NCBI GenBank assembly: GCA_037039685.1
Contig: JAWNGF010000015.1
Location: forward strand, 635,001 to 699,000
Direction of reading: 5' to 3'
DNA from: Ceratobasidium sp. AG-K
Lineage: Eukaryota > Basidiomycota > Agaricomycetes > Cantharellales > Ceratobasidiaceae
Length of the DNA: 64,000 nucleotides
This document shows positions 11,091 through 22,322 of this stretch, one piece after another (the first letter of the stretch is position 1; every line of letters begins with the position of its first letter). The position numbers were made by a program, and so were the translations under genes. The notes below the pieces were generated by a model. That model worked only from the letters and a program-made list of their open reading frames with translations, was not told the origin of the DNA and searched no databases.

Positions 11091-11557
11091 TGTGGTAAGC
11101 TACTTCTTGGTGGCTATGAGACCAGCCAAGAGGGAGAGTGGACGGCACTAAGACCTAAGACACCTCTTGAGTCGCACCACACTTATGTGGCTGTAGACTC
11201 TTAGGGGTAGGGGTGGTTCAGAGTGTCACTCAGAGGGAATGTTTTGATGAGACACAACAAGCTGGGTTTACCAGGCTTATTGGTCCTCTATATATATACA
11301 GAAGGCAGCCAAGTCATATAAGACGTAGCCACACAAGTCATACATACAAGCCAGTCAGGAGTGTCCAAGTGAGTCATGCTGTGCAGGCAGTCATGACTCA
11401 TACAAAGCACAGCTGTGTTACACAATGTAACAGAACAACCATAAGAACATGGCAATGCGGCACAGGAAAGGACAAACAACACATAAACAAACAACAAACA
11501 AGAGAGCAGATGGGCAAAGCTCAAGGCGAGTCTAGTGGAGAGAGCTGGCTCACAACA
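11091..11557 (-). repeat. family-C LTR, reverse, copy 2 (467 bp)
   Basis: It starts TGTGGTAAGC and ends GGCTCACAACA, followed by TTACTCCCCCCT, the inverse complement of the polypurine tract. It is the 3' LTR of the minus-strand element that continues to 15507. The matching 5' LTR is missing because the element is cut at 15507. Confidence 0.88.
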
Positions 11558-11598
11558 TTACTCCCCCCTAAGAGTCCATTTGGGGCACTCAAATGGAC

Positions 11599-12423
11599 TC
11601 ACTGTACTGCACAGTCCTTCCCCTTACACAGCATATACTCCTCAAGTCCCTTGTCCTCTTCCAAGGTCAGGTCGATGGGATTGAACACAGTGTTACCTGG
11701 TTCATCCAAGAACTTCTCCCATTCTTCCCAAGTCTCCTCCTTCGTCCAGTCCACCTTGGACCAGTCCAACACCCTCTTCTGGGCTTCCACAAACTCCTCA
11801 TCCCACTGTTGTACATCTGGCTCTCCTTCCTTCCATGCCAACACATTGGTCTCTTCCTTCCTCCACCAGTATGGCAACCACTTGAACTTCTCCCTCTGGT
11901 ATCTACCCCTCTCCATTGTACAGTTGCTCAGGTCCTTTTTGTAGTTGGCATCCCAAGCATCATTCCACCTGGGTCAGAGTGTTGGCGGTCTCCCATCATA
12001 ACCTGGTACTCATTTGCTCAAGTACGCTCCTTCCATCCCCCATTCGACAACTCCAAGCTTGTGTGTGGACAGGAGCACGACCTCCTGAACTTGGAATGCG
12101 GCGCATCCTCAGCAAACAAAGATGTCCTTCCTTGCCAGTTGCATTCTTGTCAGCCATTTCTTGCTGACCCACTGGACTTCCCCCAGGTCTGAGTGGAGGA
12201 TGTTGTCCAACACCCGGAATTGCATTCTGCCTGGGCTTTGCTGCAACCTCTTGAAGATGTAGAGGGCAGCTCCAGCATCCAGGATTCTTGCCATAGCAAA
12301 CACTGGTCCATTGAGGATGCAGACAAGGTTGTTGGTGATGGTAGCAAGGGAAACAGCAGGCACTGCAATGGACAAAAAAGGTTGAGAGAGTAGAGCAATG
12401 GGTGGCTCTGGGAGTAGTTCCAA
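11599..12423 (-). pseudogene. accessory 3' ORF of family-C element
   Basis: Two open segments read from the minus strand: 12109-12423 and 11599-11916. They appear to be one gene broken by stops between. The first has LDAGAALY and GEVQWVSKK. The second is Trp-rich and acidic (KFKWLPYWWRKEETNVLAWKE, shortened to KWLPYWWRK as key text), ending in FNPIDLTLEEDKGLEEY just before the polypurine tract. Order and motifs match the family-B ORF at 23956-24723 (LDLGVVLY, GEFKWVRHK, Trp-rich middle, acidic tail). I know no named domain. It lies 3' of the pol/chromodomain frame and is clearly part of the element. Confidence 0.6.
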
Positions 12424-12596
12424 GTTTTGCAGATGGGTTCCTCCTCTCTTGCCCCTCGTCCTTTTATTCCTTCTTTGAAATTTGCAGGGGTTGGGGCTTC
12501 AGGGTGTTTCTTCAGAAACTTCTGCACTATTTCAGTTAGGTGGCCTACATCCTCTGCTCATTGTTCCGTATCATCTTCTTCTCCAAATCCCTTCCA

Positions 12597-15507
12597 TCAG
12601 ATCCTATAGAACACCCCTTCCTTTGTTATTTTCCAATCAACAATCTTCTTGACTTTGTATTCTTTGTTTCCTTCTTCTGTAACAATCGATGGAGGACATG
12701 GTTGGTTCTGATTGAATTCCTTGTCAACCTTGTACCGACTTAGGATGTTGATATGAAAAACAGGGTACTTCTTCATAGTGCAAGGTAGATTGAGTTTGTA
12801 AGCGTGAGAAGATATTTTCCTTTTTACTGGAAAGGGTCCAAATTTCTTGTTGTCAAGATTTTTCAAAGGTCTATTTGATTTGATGCCAGGCCCACATAGC
12901 CATACTACGTCTCCCTCCTTGTATTCCTCCTTGACTTCCCCTTCCTTAACTTGGTGTAATTCCATGGCAGCAATAGCTTCCTTTCTTGTTTCTTCCCATC
13001 TTGTGGTAACACTGTTTGCTTCCAGGACTTCTGTTACTACACTGGACACATTCCATAAAGGTTCCTTTCTGTGAACAAGCTTGAAAGGGCTCTTTTCTGT
13101 AACTCTGTGTTTGTGTATGTTGTAACAGAATTTGGCAATAGGCAGTAGTTCCACCCAATTGTCTTGGTGATGATTGATGAAAGTGCGTAACCATGCTTCT
13201 AGCCACTGGTTTACTTGTTCCGCAATTCCATCAGTTTGCGGGTGGTAGGCAGTGCTAAAGGAGGGTGAGACCCCAACCCTTTCGTATATTGCCTTCAGGA
13301 GCTTGGTGTTAAAGGTGCTTCCCCGGTCAGACACAGTGCTTCTGGGAAATCTGTGGAGTTTCCAGATATTGCCTAGGAAAAGTTCTGCTAACTCACTTGC
13401 CTTGTGCAACTCCTTACATGGTATGAAATGTGCCATCCTGGAGAATCTATCCACAACAACCAGGATGCTATCCATTCCTTTTGACTTCAGAAGTTTCACT
13501 ATGAAATTGTAGGCTATATCTTCCCATGGTTCATTTGCTAGTTGCAAGGGCTTTAGTGGGGCCTGCGTTTTGGTTCCCTTTGCTCTTTGGCATTGTTCAC
13601 AGGAATCCACGTATTTGTTAATACTTTGCTTCATTCCTGGCCAGTAGTAACGTTGTGCCACTAGTTCTAGGGTTCTTGCATGCCCTTGATGCCCAGTGAT
13701 TGGTGAATCATGGTGCAGTCACATGATTGCTAGTCGGCAGCCCTTGTCTTCCGGTACCACAATCTTTCCCTTGTACCACAGTAGTTCTTTGTGTACTTTG
13801 TAGTCCTTTACACTGGCAAGAACACTCTTAGGTAAAGAGTTCTTTTTTCTGCAAAGTTCCATCACTCCCTGCAGTCCTGGATTGTCATGTTGTGCTTTGA
13901 TGATATCGTTAATCAGATCGTTTTTTAATTTTCCAGTGAAGCCCTTGAATTTTTTGTTGGCAATCATGATCTGTTCCACTTACAGAATTTCCACATGGTT
14001 GGCCCTTCTAGACAATAGATCCGGTTTTTGAGAAAGTATTCCAGGTCTGTACACAATCACAAAGTTGTATGACGCCAGTATTTGGTGCCACCTGGCATGT
14101 CTCCTGTTGAACGTTTTTGCATCCTTCCAGAACTGTAGGTTCCTATGATCCATGTACACCGTGATTTCTTCCTTTGTTCCCTCCAGGTGGAGTCTCCAAT
14201 GCCTAAGTGCCTCAATGATAGCCATAAGTTCCTTATCATGAACATTGTAGTTCATCTGAGCTGGGTTAAAAGATTTGGAGAGGAATGCAATTGGGTGCAG
14301 CCTTCCGTCCTCTTGCCTTTGGGACAGTATTGCCCCCATTGCTACTCCACTAGCATCAGTCTCAAGGAAAAACAGCTTCTCCAGATTGGTGTGTCAAAGT
14401 ACAGGGTCTTAACAAATCATTTCCTTGATACTGTTGAATGCCTTTTGTTCTTTGTCTTCCCATTTCCAAGGAAGATCTTTTTGTGTTAATCCAGTGAGAG
14501 GCTTAGCAATCGTGGAGAAATTGGGTACAAATCTCCAGTAGAAATTTGCAAAACCTAGGAATGCTTGCACTTGCTTCACCGTTTTTGGATTCTTCCATTC
14601 CTTTATAGCTTTGATTTTCTCTTTGTCCATGGATATGCCTTCCTTGCTGATCTTCAGTCCTGTGTAAATGAGTTCTGAGACGAAAAATTCGCATTTTGGT
14701 AGCTTTGCAAAGAGGTTGTTCTCTTTTAGGATTTGGAGTACTTCTCGTAGGTCCACAACATGTTGTGATTGGGTTTTTGAAAAGACTAGGATGTTGTTGA
14801 TATAGACAATGACGCACACGTTGATCTTGTTGTGGAAGATGTGATTCATATATTATTGAAAAGTGGCTGGTGCATTTTTCAGTCCAAACGGCATGACAAT
14901 GTATTTAAATAGTCCTTCCTTTGTTCTAAAAGCGGTTTTCCATTTGTCTCCTTCCCTGATGCGGATGTTATTGGATCTCATCCTTAGGTTGATCTTTGAG
15001 ATAATTTTTGCGTCCTTTATTTTGTCAAGTAGGTCTTCCATAAGGGGCATGGGAAATCTGTTGTCCTTTGTGATGGTGTTAATGGGTTGTAGGTCTTGTA
15101 CCAATTGTAGTCCTCCAACTGGACCTGGTTTTTTGACAAGAAAACATGCCAATGCTATTGGGGACTTGCTGGGCCTGATTTTTCCTGCAGCGAGTTCTTC
15201 ATCAAGGTATTCTCTCATTGCAATGGATTGGCCGGGGACAATGGTATTGGTCTTGCTGGTTTTGGGAGTTCTGCACCCTCCTCAAAATCAATAGCAAAAT
15301 CATAAGGGCAGTGGGCCGGAATGTGTTTGAATGTTTCTTTGCTAAATACGTCTTCACACTCCTTTAATTCCTCCGGGATGGGATCCAAGGTTCCTTCTTT
15401 TCTGTGTTTTTCCTCCTCCCTCCAAGTGATGCTCTTTTATTTCCAATCAATGTTAGGGTTTGCAGTTTCTAGCCAGGTAAGTCCTAGGATGATGTTTGTG
15501 TCACTGG
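12597..15507 (-). pseudogene. Ty3/gypsy pol relic (family C)
   Basis: Read on the minus strand: a remnant of protease up to 15507 (NIILGLTWLETANP), RT 15218-14409, RNase H 14339-13980, a linker 13979-13719, then integrase and the start of a chromodomain 13661-12597. The YxDD box reads YINN (14793-14798), so both catalytic Asp are Asn. The first integrase Asp block reads YNFIVKL, Asn instead of Asp; SDRGSTF and the Glu block remain. TAA, TAG or TGA codons separate every ORF. The element is cut at 15507 by the reverse family-D LTR with no recognisable duplication, so gag and the 5' LTR are lost. Confidence 0.9.
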
Positions 15508-15923
15508 TGTCCCAACTTGGGTCAATTAGGTGTATAAAGGGTTAAGGGGTTCAACTTGGATAAGTCCTAGAACCCAAGGAAAGGAGATAGTTAAGAGGAT
15601 TGGATTGAGCAAGTCCTAATGGAGAGGAGGTCAAGCCTTGTCATTAACTGGCTTGACCTCTGGGTTTATATACATGAGGGATCAGTGCCATGTCCTTGCC
15701 TATCAGTGTGAGACAACCGAGTACAACCAATGATAAGCGAGATAAGAGGTATGACTCAACATTCTGGAAGTTCTGGAAGCAGCACCAATATCAAATGGAA
15801 AGACAAATGCATCACATGATACAAATTAAGCGCCAAAGGACAATTGTACCAAAAAAGGAAAGTGTTTGGAAAAAAAGAATATAAAATCAGAATAAAATGT
15901 CTGAGCTTAGTCAGCTCATGACA
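15508..15923 (-). repeat. family-D 3' LTR (reverse)
   Basis: It starts TGTCCCAACTTGG and ends AGCTCATGACA, so TGTC and GACA form the terminal inverted repeat. The inverse polypurine tract follows. It is nearly identical by eye to 21909-22322; only scattered substitutions are seen, which suggests a recent element. Confidence 0.9.
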
Positions 15924-15933
15924 TTACCCCCTC

Positions 15934-18900
15934 CTAAGGGCCTGGCGTGGTGGGATGGAGTCTGTGGAATTCATCAACTAGTTCAGGAGCATTCTTGAGA
16001 TCTTCCTTTGATTGCCAAGAATTGTCCGCATGAGAGTATCCTTTCCACTTGACATAATAGTGGAGTTGACAACAAATTTTCTTGGAATTAAGGATCTCTT
16101 CAACTTCCCACTCTTCTTCTCCTTCTTGTGTGACAATAGGGGGTGGTTGAGTGGGTTTGCAACCGTGGGGATCAGGGTGGAATTTTTTGAGCAGCATGAC
16201 ATGGAAGACAGGATGAATCTTCATTGATTTTGGTAATTTCAGTTTGAAGGCATGAGTCCCTATTTTTTCCAGTACTTTGTAAGGGCCTAAAACTTAATGG
16301 GAGAGTTTTACTGAAGGTCTGTCTGTGGATATGTTCTGATGATTAAGCCAGACTTTATCTCCTGGGTTTATCTCTTCTGGTTACTTGGCTCCTTTATCAA
16401 AGTAGCGTTTGTAGGACTGGCTTGCTAGAATAAGAGCAGCTTTGACTTCGTCTTATCCTTTCAAAAGGAATTCCGCATGGGCATCCGCTTCAGGAACAGT
16501 ATAGTCTGATTCTTCTCCAATGTTCATTCTAGGGTTGAAACCCTGGCAGATCTGGAAGGGGGTTTTGCCAGTGGACGCTTGGACTCCATTGTTGTAAGCG
16601 AATTCTGCCATAGGGAGCAGGGCCACCCAGTTGTTTTGCCTATGGTTGACAAAGGTCCTGATGAAGATTTCAACGACTTGGTTTGCTCGTTCTGACTGTC
16701 CATCTGTCCTTGGGTGGTAGGCTGTGCTGAAGGTGGGTTTTACGTCCAACCGCTTGTACAGATGCCTAATAAACTTTGAGTTGAAAGTGGGTCCTCTACC
16801 CGAGACTTTTGCTTTTGGGGTGCCATGAAGTGTCCAATTGTTTGCAACAAAGATATTGGCTATGTCTACTGCTGTGGCTGTTGATTTGCAAGGGAGATAG
16901 TGTGCCATCTTGGAAAACTGATCTACTACTGTCAAGATTGCGTCATATCCTTCTGATTCTGGGAGCCCTACAATCATATTGTAGGAGATCTCCTCCCAAG
17001 GTCTCTAAGGAATATGTAAGGGATGCAGTAGTCCTGTGGGAAGTTGGTTCAATGGTTTAACTCAAATGCATGTTTCACAGTGTGACACATAGGAGTTGAC
17101 AAACATCTTCATGGATGGCCAGAAATAAGTTCTTGAGACTAATTCCAACGTCCTTGCTTGTCCAGGATGCCCAGCTGTAATGTTGTCATGGCATGATTCC
17201 AATACCAGATTTCTGATTGTTTCATCCTTGGGGACAAAGATTTTTCCTTTGAACATTAGGAGTCCTTCTTTGTATTCCCAATCTTTGACTTTTTTGCTGT
17301 TTCTCAGCTTTTTGTGAGCTTTGTCTACTCTGGGGTCTTCAAGGATTGCTTCTCTGATTAGGTCGTTGATCTCTTGGTCAGGGGTAACAGCTGAAATGAA
17401 AATATCTGGTTTAAGGAGAACCTGGTTCTCTACCCCCCCCAAAGGTTCTAGATTGTATTGCCTTGAGAGAATGTCTGCTTTTCTGTTCTGACTGCCTGGT
17501 CTGTATATGATTTGGAAGTTGAAGTCCACCAGGAAGTTCATCCAGCAGATTTGGTGTTGGTTTAGCTGTTTGGACAAGGTGAAGTATTCAAGGTTCTTGT
17601 GATCTGTTATGACTTGAACAGCTTTTTCCGTGCCTTGAAGTAGGTGCCGCCACTCTTTGAAAGCTCTAATGATTGCCAGTACCTCCTTGTCAAAGATATC
17701 ATAGTTTTGCTCAGCCGGATTTAGTGATTTAGAAAGGAAAGCTACAGGGTGCAATTTCCCTTCTTTGTCTTTTTGTGACAAAACTGCTCCTGTGGCAAAT
17801 CCTGATGCATCTGTTTTGAGGAAGAACTCCTTATTCTGATCAGGTTGCATCATTACGGGTGCTACCTTAAGAGCTTCTTTTAATGAATCCATGGATTCTT
17901 GTTCCTTGCTTGTCCATTGCCATTTATGATCCTTCTTGAGCAGGTTGTATAAGGGTCTAGCTTTGCCAGCAAAGTCCTGAATGAATCTTTGATAGAAATT
18001 GACAAATCCTAAGAACTCTTGAACTTGTTTAACGTTCTTAGGGGCTTTCCAATTCATAGCCGCAGTGACCTTCTCCTGATCTGGTTCGATCCCTTTGTTG
18101 GAAATAACCAGCCCTACCCAGTCTAGTTTAGTTTGATGGAACTTGCACTTCCTGAGTTTTGCAATTAATTTGTGTTCCCTTAGTCTTTTTAACACCTCTT
18201 TAACATGTCCCAGATGGTCTTTGACTCATTTGGAAAAAATGAAGATATCATCAATGTATACAAGTACAAAAACTCCCATAATGTCCCTGAATATACTGTT
18301 CATTAGGGACTGGAAGCTTGACGGGGCGGTTTTGAGACCAAAGGGCATGACTTTTGACTTGTACATGCCATACTGAGTCTTGAAGGCTGTTTTCCATTCG
18401 TGTCCTGCCGCTATTTGGGTTTGATGGAATCCTTGTGCTAAGTCCAGAGTGGTACCAATAACGAATCCCTCCAGGGCCCTTAGCCACTGATCCAGTAGAG
18501 GTATCCCACTTGCATTTAATTTGCACAGCAAATTCACATACCTAAAGTCAATGCAAAAGCTTAACTCTGGGTTGTTTGGGTCTTCTGGATGGGGTTTTTT
18601 AACAAACAGAACTGGTGATGCCAAAGGAGACTTGGAAATCTGAATGTGTCCTCTTTGGATAAGGGTTTCTAGTACTTTCTTCATTTCTTTGTCTTCAGCT
18701 GGGGACGTTTTGTAAATAGGTCCATGCTTTAGTTTAGCTTCTGGTAGGAGGTCAAGTGTCATGTCAGTTGGTCTGTGAGGTGGGAGTTCCTCCAATTTGG
18801 ACTCATCAAATACATCTGCAAACTCCCTATATTCCTCTGGTAATGTAGTTTTGGCTGCAATTTGGAGTGTAGATGGGACTTCAAGGCAGTTCTTTGAACA

Positions 18901-19332
18901 GAACTCGCTTGTGTATGCGATTGTCCTATTTTTCCAATGAATTTGTGGATTATGTTTTTTGAGCCATGACATCCCAAGTACCATAGGATGTCTTCCAATG
19001 TTTGTGACGTGACATTCTATTTCGCTGGAATGTGTACCCATATTAAGTTTAAATTTAGTATAGTGGGTGACTTTTCCAGACAAAACTTCCCGTCTGTCTA
19101 TGACTTGTAGGGTTTTTGGTTTTTCATGTTGAAACAGGGGAAGGTCCGCTTCTTTTGCTAGGGAAGGGTTGATGAAGCAGGATGTTGCCCTGCAATCTAG
19201 GAGTGCTTGTCCAGAGAATTTCTTTGATTTGTTGACTGACTTAGAATCAGGAGCCGTAGTTAGTGGATGAGTGGTGAAATCAATGTATAATTGGTTTTCA
19301 TTTGATATTGACATGATTTCAAGTTCATCCAT
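15934..19332 (-). pseudogene. family-D pol: protease, RT, RNase H, integrase, chromodomain
   Basis: On the minus strand, 19332-18226 holds protease and RT, 18195-17062 the RT thumb, RNase H and the integrase HHCC domain, 16977-16453 the integrase core, and 16224-15934 the chromodomain (YVKWKGYSHADNSW). The RT active site VYIDDIFIF is intact. The protease site reads DCRATS where D(S/T)GA is usual. The second integrase Asp is Gly (SGRGPTF, about 16798-16800). Stops separate the blocks at about 18226, 17060 and 16979. It is better preserved than its neighbours but cannot integrate on its own by these residues. Confidence 0.9.
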
Positions 19333-19367
19333 ATTACTAGCTAATATATCACCGAGTACTTGGCTCC

Positions 19368-20589
19368 TTAATAAGCCTCAGTGATGTCTTTTCCCAACTC
19401 AATGTCTGAGGAGATTTCTTCAATCTGAGCTTCAAAGCCTGATGCTGTGTTCTTGGAAGGGCAGACCCTTGCTGAGTGTCCCTTGCCGCCGCAGGTGAAG
19501 CAAATCATTGGTCCCTTTCCTTTTCCATCAAGATCCATTGCATTGGGATTTTTAGCAGAGTGGATGATTTTATTGTTTGAACAATACAAGCATTGAAGGT
19601 ACTGGTCCGGGTGTGTCCCGACTTGGGTCAATTAGGTGTATAAAAGGTTAAGGGGTTCGACTTAGACAAGTCTTAGAACCCAAGGAGTAGTGATAGTCAA
19701 GAGGATTGATTGGTTTGTAGGCTTTGGACTTTTTTGGGTGCATTAATGGCATTCATTGTGGAATCAATCTCCAGGGCTCTTTTGCAAACTTGGTTGAATG
19801 TCCTTGTTGCTTCATGGAGTTTAAAGTTCTGTGATACCATGGCCATCTTGGTTTCATCTTTAAGACCGTCATAGAAATCATCACGGAGTACTCAATGAGT
19901 GTACCCAAGTACCAATGAATAAGTGACGAAGTATCGTAGATAATCTTGGACAGAGTTCTTCTGGATCAACTTCTTGTATAGTTGTCTATATTGGTCGATT
20001 TTGTGGACGTCGCCAAACCTAGCTTGCATTTTGTTCCAGAATTCATCCATGTCGAGTAGCCAATTAGTTGCTCCCCTTCTTGCTGTATCTACATTGATTC
20101 CAGGTTGCATCCATACGTAGGCAGGCCCTTTGCAATAACCCATGATATAAGTGATTTTTTGTTCTGTAGTTGCTTGCAGGGATGTATGGTTTATGTACAA
20201 AGTACATTGCGATTTAAACTCATCAAATTTATCTACATCTCCAGAAAATTCTTCTGGGGATGCATTTTGAGTTTGTATCCTGGAGTAGTTGTTGATGTGG
20301 TGGTGGAGGGTGTTGCTCCCAGGTTTGCTAGTGATTGAGTTACTGCGTTCATTAATTGGTGAAGAGGTGTGATCTGTGAGGTTTGGTTTTGAATTGCCAC
20401 GACGTCCGCAACGGTGTTGTCAATCCCTTGCTCCAGAGTGACGGTGATGCTATTCAAGGCATTGATGTGGCTGTTTATCTTTTGCACTTCATCTATTAGA
20501 GCATTGATTGCATGTGCTTCTACATTGGGTGGAGATGTTTCAGATATTTGGGTAAACCCCCCTTGACTTGGTGATGGGGCTCTTGACAA
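19368..20589 (-). pseudogene. family-D gag with zinc knuckle, interrupted
   Basis: The N-terminal ORF is 20589-20233, with proline/serine-rich and predicted helical text. The capsid-like middle is 20200-19892 (WNKMQARFGDV, YRQLYKKLIQ). The C-terminal ORF 19631-19368 contains the CCHC knuckle CFTCGGKGHSARVC. An LTR-derived piece (19614-19712) splits middle from knuckle. Stops occur between the ORFs. Gag coats the element RNA; the CCHC unit binds nucleic acid. Confidence 0.82.
19614..19712 (-). repeat. family-D LTR fragment inside family-D gag
   Basis: About 99 bp starting TGTCCCGACTTGGGTC follow the first part of the reverse family-D LTR (through GATAGTCAAGAGGATTG), then return to gag. It is not a full solo LTR, because only the terminal quarter is present. 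The origin may be gene conversion or a template switch during reverse transcription. Confidence 0.75.
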
Positions 20590-20613
20590 ATTGGAGTGGG
20601 GAAAAGTGAGGAT

Positions 20614-20865
20614 TTATTGGGATCCAAGACTGTACAAAATATTGCAAATCCTTCTGAGAATTCTTCTATCTTTAATGAAGCGCAGACTTCTCAAAAACAC
20701 CAATTCAAGATTTTTGTCTTCCAGAAACAACGCATTGATTACTCCTAGTTCATTGTACTGTTTGTATATATAGTTACAATGAACATCTTCAATAATGAGT
20801 GATAGGGATTCTAGTCTAAGCTGTTCCCTGTGTTGTTCCTGTGTGAGTTGAGGTCTTGATCCCAC
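20614..20865 (-). CDS. small pre-gag ORF of family-D element (83 aa)
   Basis: An open frame upstream of gag in the element. The text is rich in Leu, Arg and Glu (LTQEQHREQLRLESL, FLRSLRFIKDRRILRRI) and predicted largely helical. No family recognised. It could be an N-terminal part of gag separated by a frame change. Support is its position in the leader and biased composition only. Confidence 0.3.
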   Translation of the reverse strand: MGSRPQLTQEQHREQLRLESLSLIIEDVHCNYIYKQYNELGVINALFLEDKNLELVFLRSLRFIKDRRILRRICNILYSLGSQ

Positions 20866-21038
20866 TGAAAAGGGTTGGGTGCAATGGTATTAAGGTGATT
20901 TAGAAGGTGGTAATCCTGGTTAATAGGAATATGCACTTCTGTTGCAAGGTGACAGTATTTGCCCTTGATTTTGCCTTTAAGGGTTTCAATGGTGCGCCAC
21001 TGATGTTTGTTGTTGTTGTTGATGAGGTTTTCAACCTT

Positions 21039-21428
21039 TCAAGTATGTTTTTGTTGGATTTTAATTAGTTGGTCGCAATTTTTGATCAGGATGCGGGTTT
21101 GTTCTTGTAGACACTCGACTTCAATGTTGGTGTCAGCTAGATTTATGCTTTGGACACAATCTTGATTGGCTTGTTGCTTATTTGTGTTATCAATGCTTAT
21201 TTCAATGAACTCAAGCCTTGAGTGAAGGGTTTGATAGTCGGCTTTGAGCTGGTTGTGGTTTTTGTTGTTCCTGGTATGCTTGACCCTTAGTTCCTCTGCT
21301 TGCTCAACTTGATCTTCTTCTAGTACCTCAATTCGACTGTTTAATTCATTGACTTTGGTGTCTAGATCAGGCACAAAATCCTTTAGTCTAAAGACTGCTT
21401 CACAGAGCCTAAAAAATGCGGGGAACAC
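21039..21428 (-). CDS. coiled-coil pre-gag ORF of family-D element (129 aa)
   Basis: An open frame of 129 codons lies between the 5' LTR and gag. The protein starts MFPAFFRLCEAVFRL and continues with long heptad-like helices (VNELNSRIEVLEEDQVEQ; LHSRLEFIEISI; ECLQEQTRILIKNCDQL). This looks like a coiled coil and not a leader without coding potential. Ty3 elements normally start with gag, so this is either an extended gag N-terminus or a separate accessory protein. No function can be assigned. Confidence 0.5.
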   Translation of the reverse strand: MFPAFFRLCEAVFRLKDFVPDLDTKVNELNSRIEVLEEDQVEQAEELRVKHTRNNKNHNQLKADYQTLHSRLEFIEISIDNTNKQQANQDCVQSINLADTNIEVECLQEQTRILIKNCDQLIKIQQKHT

Positions 21429-21908
21429 TTTATAAGGTTAATTAGTCAGTTACTAATTATCCTTTTTACTGAATACTGATGGAAACAACAAGTTGATGGG
21501 GTTCTTGATGGAGGTGAGTGTTAACTTGGGTGGTGCTCCGACCACTTTCCAGGTTGACTTGAGAGGATCTGGCTTCCTCGAGATGTTGATTTGGATGTGA
21601 AGGGTGCTAGACACTAAGCTTTTGCTTTATATACTCCTTATCTGATCTTATCAATTATCAACAGCCTTGGGCGGGCATGATAGCAACAGTGTATGACAGA
21701 GTGAGGGTGTATTTAGCTGACTACAGCCACTATGACCCGAAAGAGGATAACAATTGGGTTCACTGACAGCGTATAGCAATGTAGGACTACTGGTCTATAT
21801 CAAGTATAGCTCATTGTCTGTTGTACTATGCCTGTTTTCCTGTGTACGTTCTATCTACTTGGTGGAAGAGCAGGGGCTTAAGGCTGATGCTAAGAAGGCT
21901 TGACCTAA

Positions 21909-22322
21909 TGTCCCAACTTGGGTCAATTAGGTGTATAAGGGTTAAGGGGTTTGACTTGGATAAGTCCTAGAACCCAAGGAAAGGAGATAGTTAAGAGGAT
22001 TGGATTGAGCAAGTCCTAATGGAGAGGAGGTCAAGCCTTGTCATTAACTGGCTTGACCTCTGGGTTTATATACATGAGGGATCAGTGCCATGTCATCGCC
22101 TATCAGTGTGAGAAAACCAAGTACAACCAATGATAAGCAAGATAAGAGATATGACTCAACATTCTGGAAGTTCTGGAAGCAGCACCAATATCAAATGAAA
22201 AGACAAATGCATCACATGATACAAATTAAGTGCCAAAGGACAATTGTACCAAAAAAGGAAAGTGTTCGGAAAAAAGAATATAAAATCAGAATAAAATGTC
22301 TGAGCTTAGTCAGCTCATGACA
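21909..22322 (-). repeat. family-D 5' LTR (reverse)
   Basis: It starts TGTCCCAACTTGG and ends AGCTCATGACA, matching 15508-15923 throughout. About 480 bp of leader without a clear ORF (21429-21908) separate it from the coiled-coil ORF. I could not identify a tRNA-type primer binding site next to it. Confidence 0.9.

Larger units (their letters stand above)
15508..22322 (-). mobile_element. Ty3/gypsy retrotransposon with both LTRs (family D, 6.8 kb)
   Basis: Two reverse LTRs of 416 and 414 bp (15508-15923 and 21909-22322) flank gag, protease, RT, RNase H, integrase and chromodomain genes in the correct order on the minus strand. The inverse of a polypurine tract (TTACCCCCTCC) sits next to the 3' LTR. 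The bases outside the two ends do not match (ACTGG left, AGATG right), so the copy may be recombinant rather than a simple insertion. The neighbours also differ: family C to the left and family B in the opposite orientation to the right. Unlike families A to C it has no ORF between chromodomain and LTR, but it carries extra small ORFs in front of gag. Confidence 0.9.
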
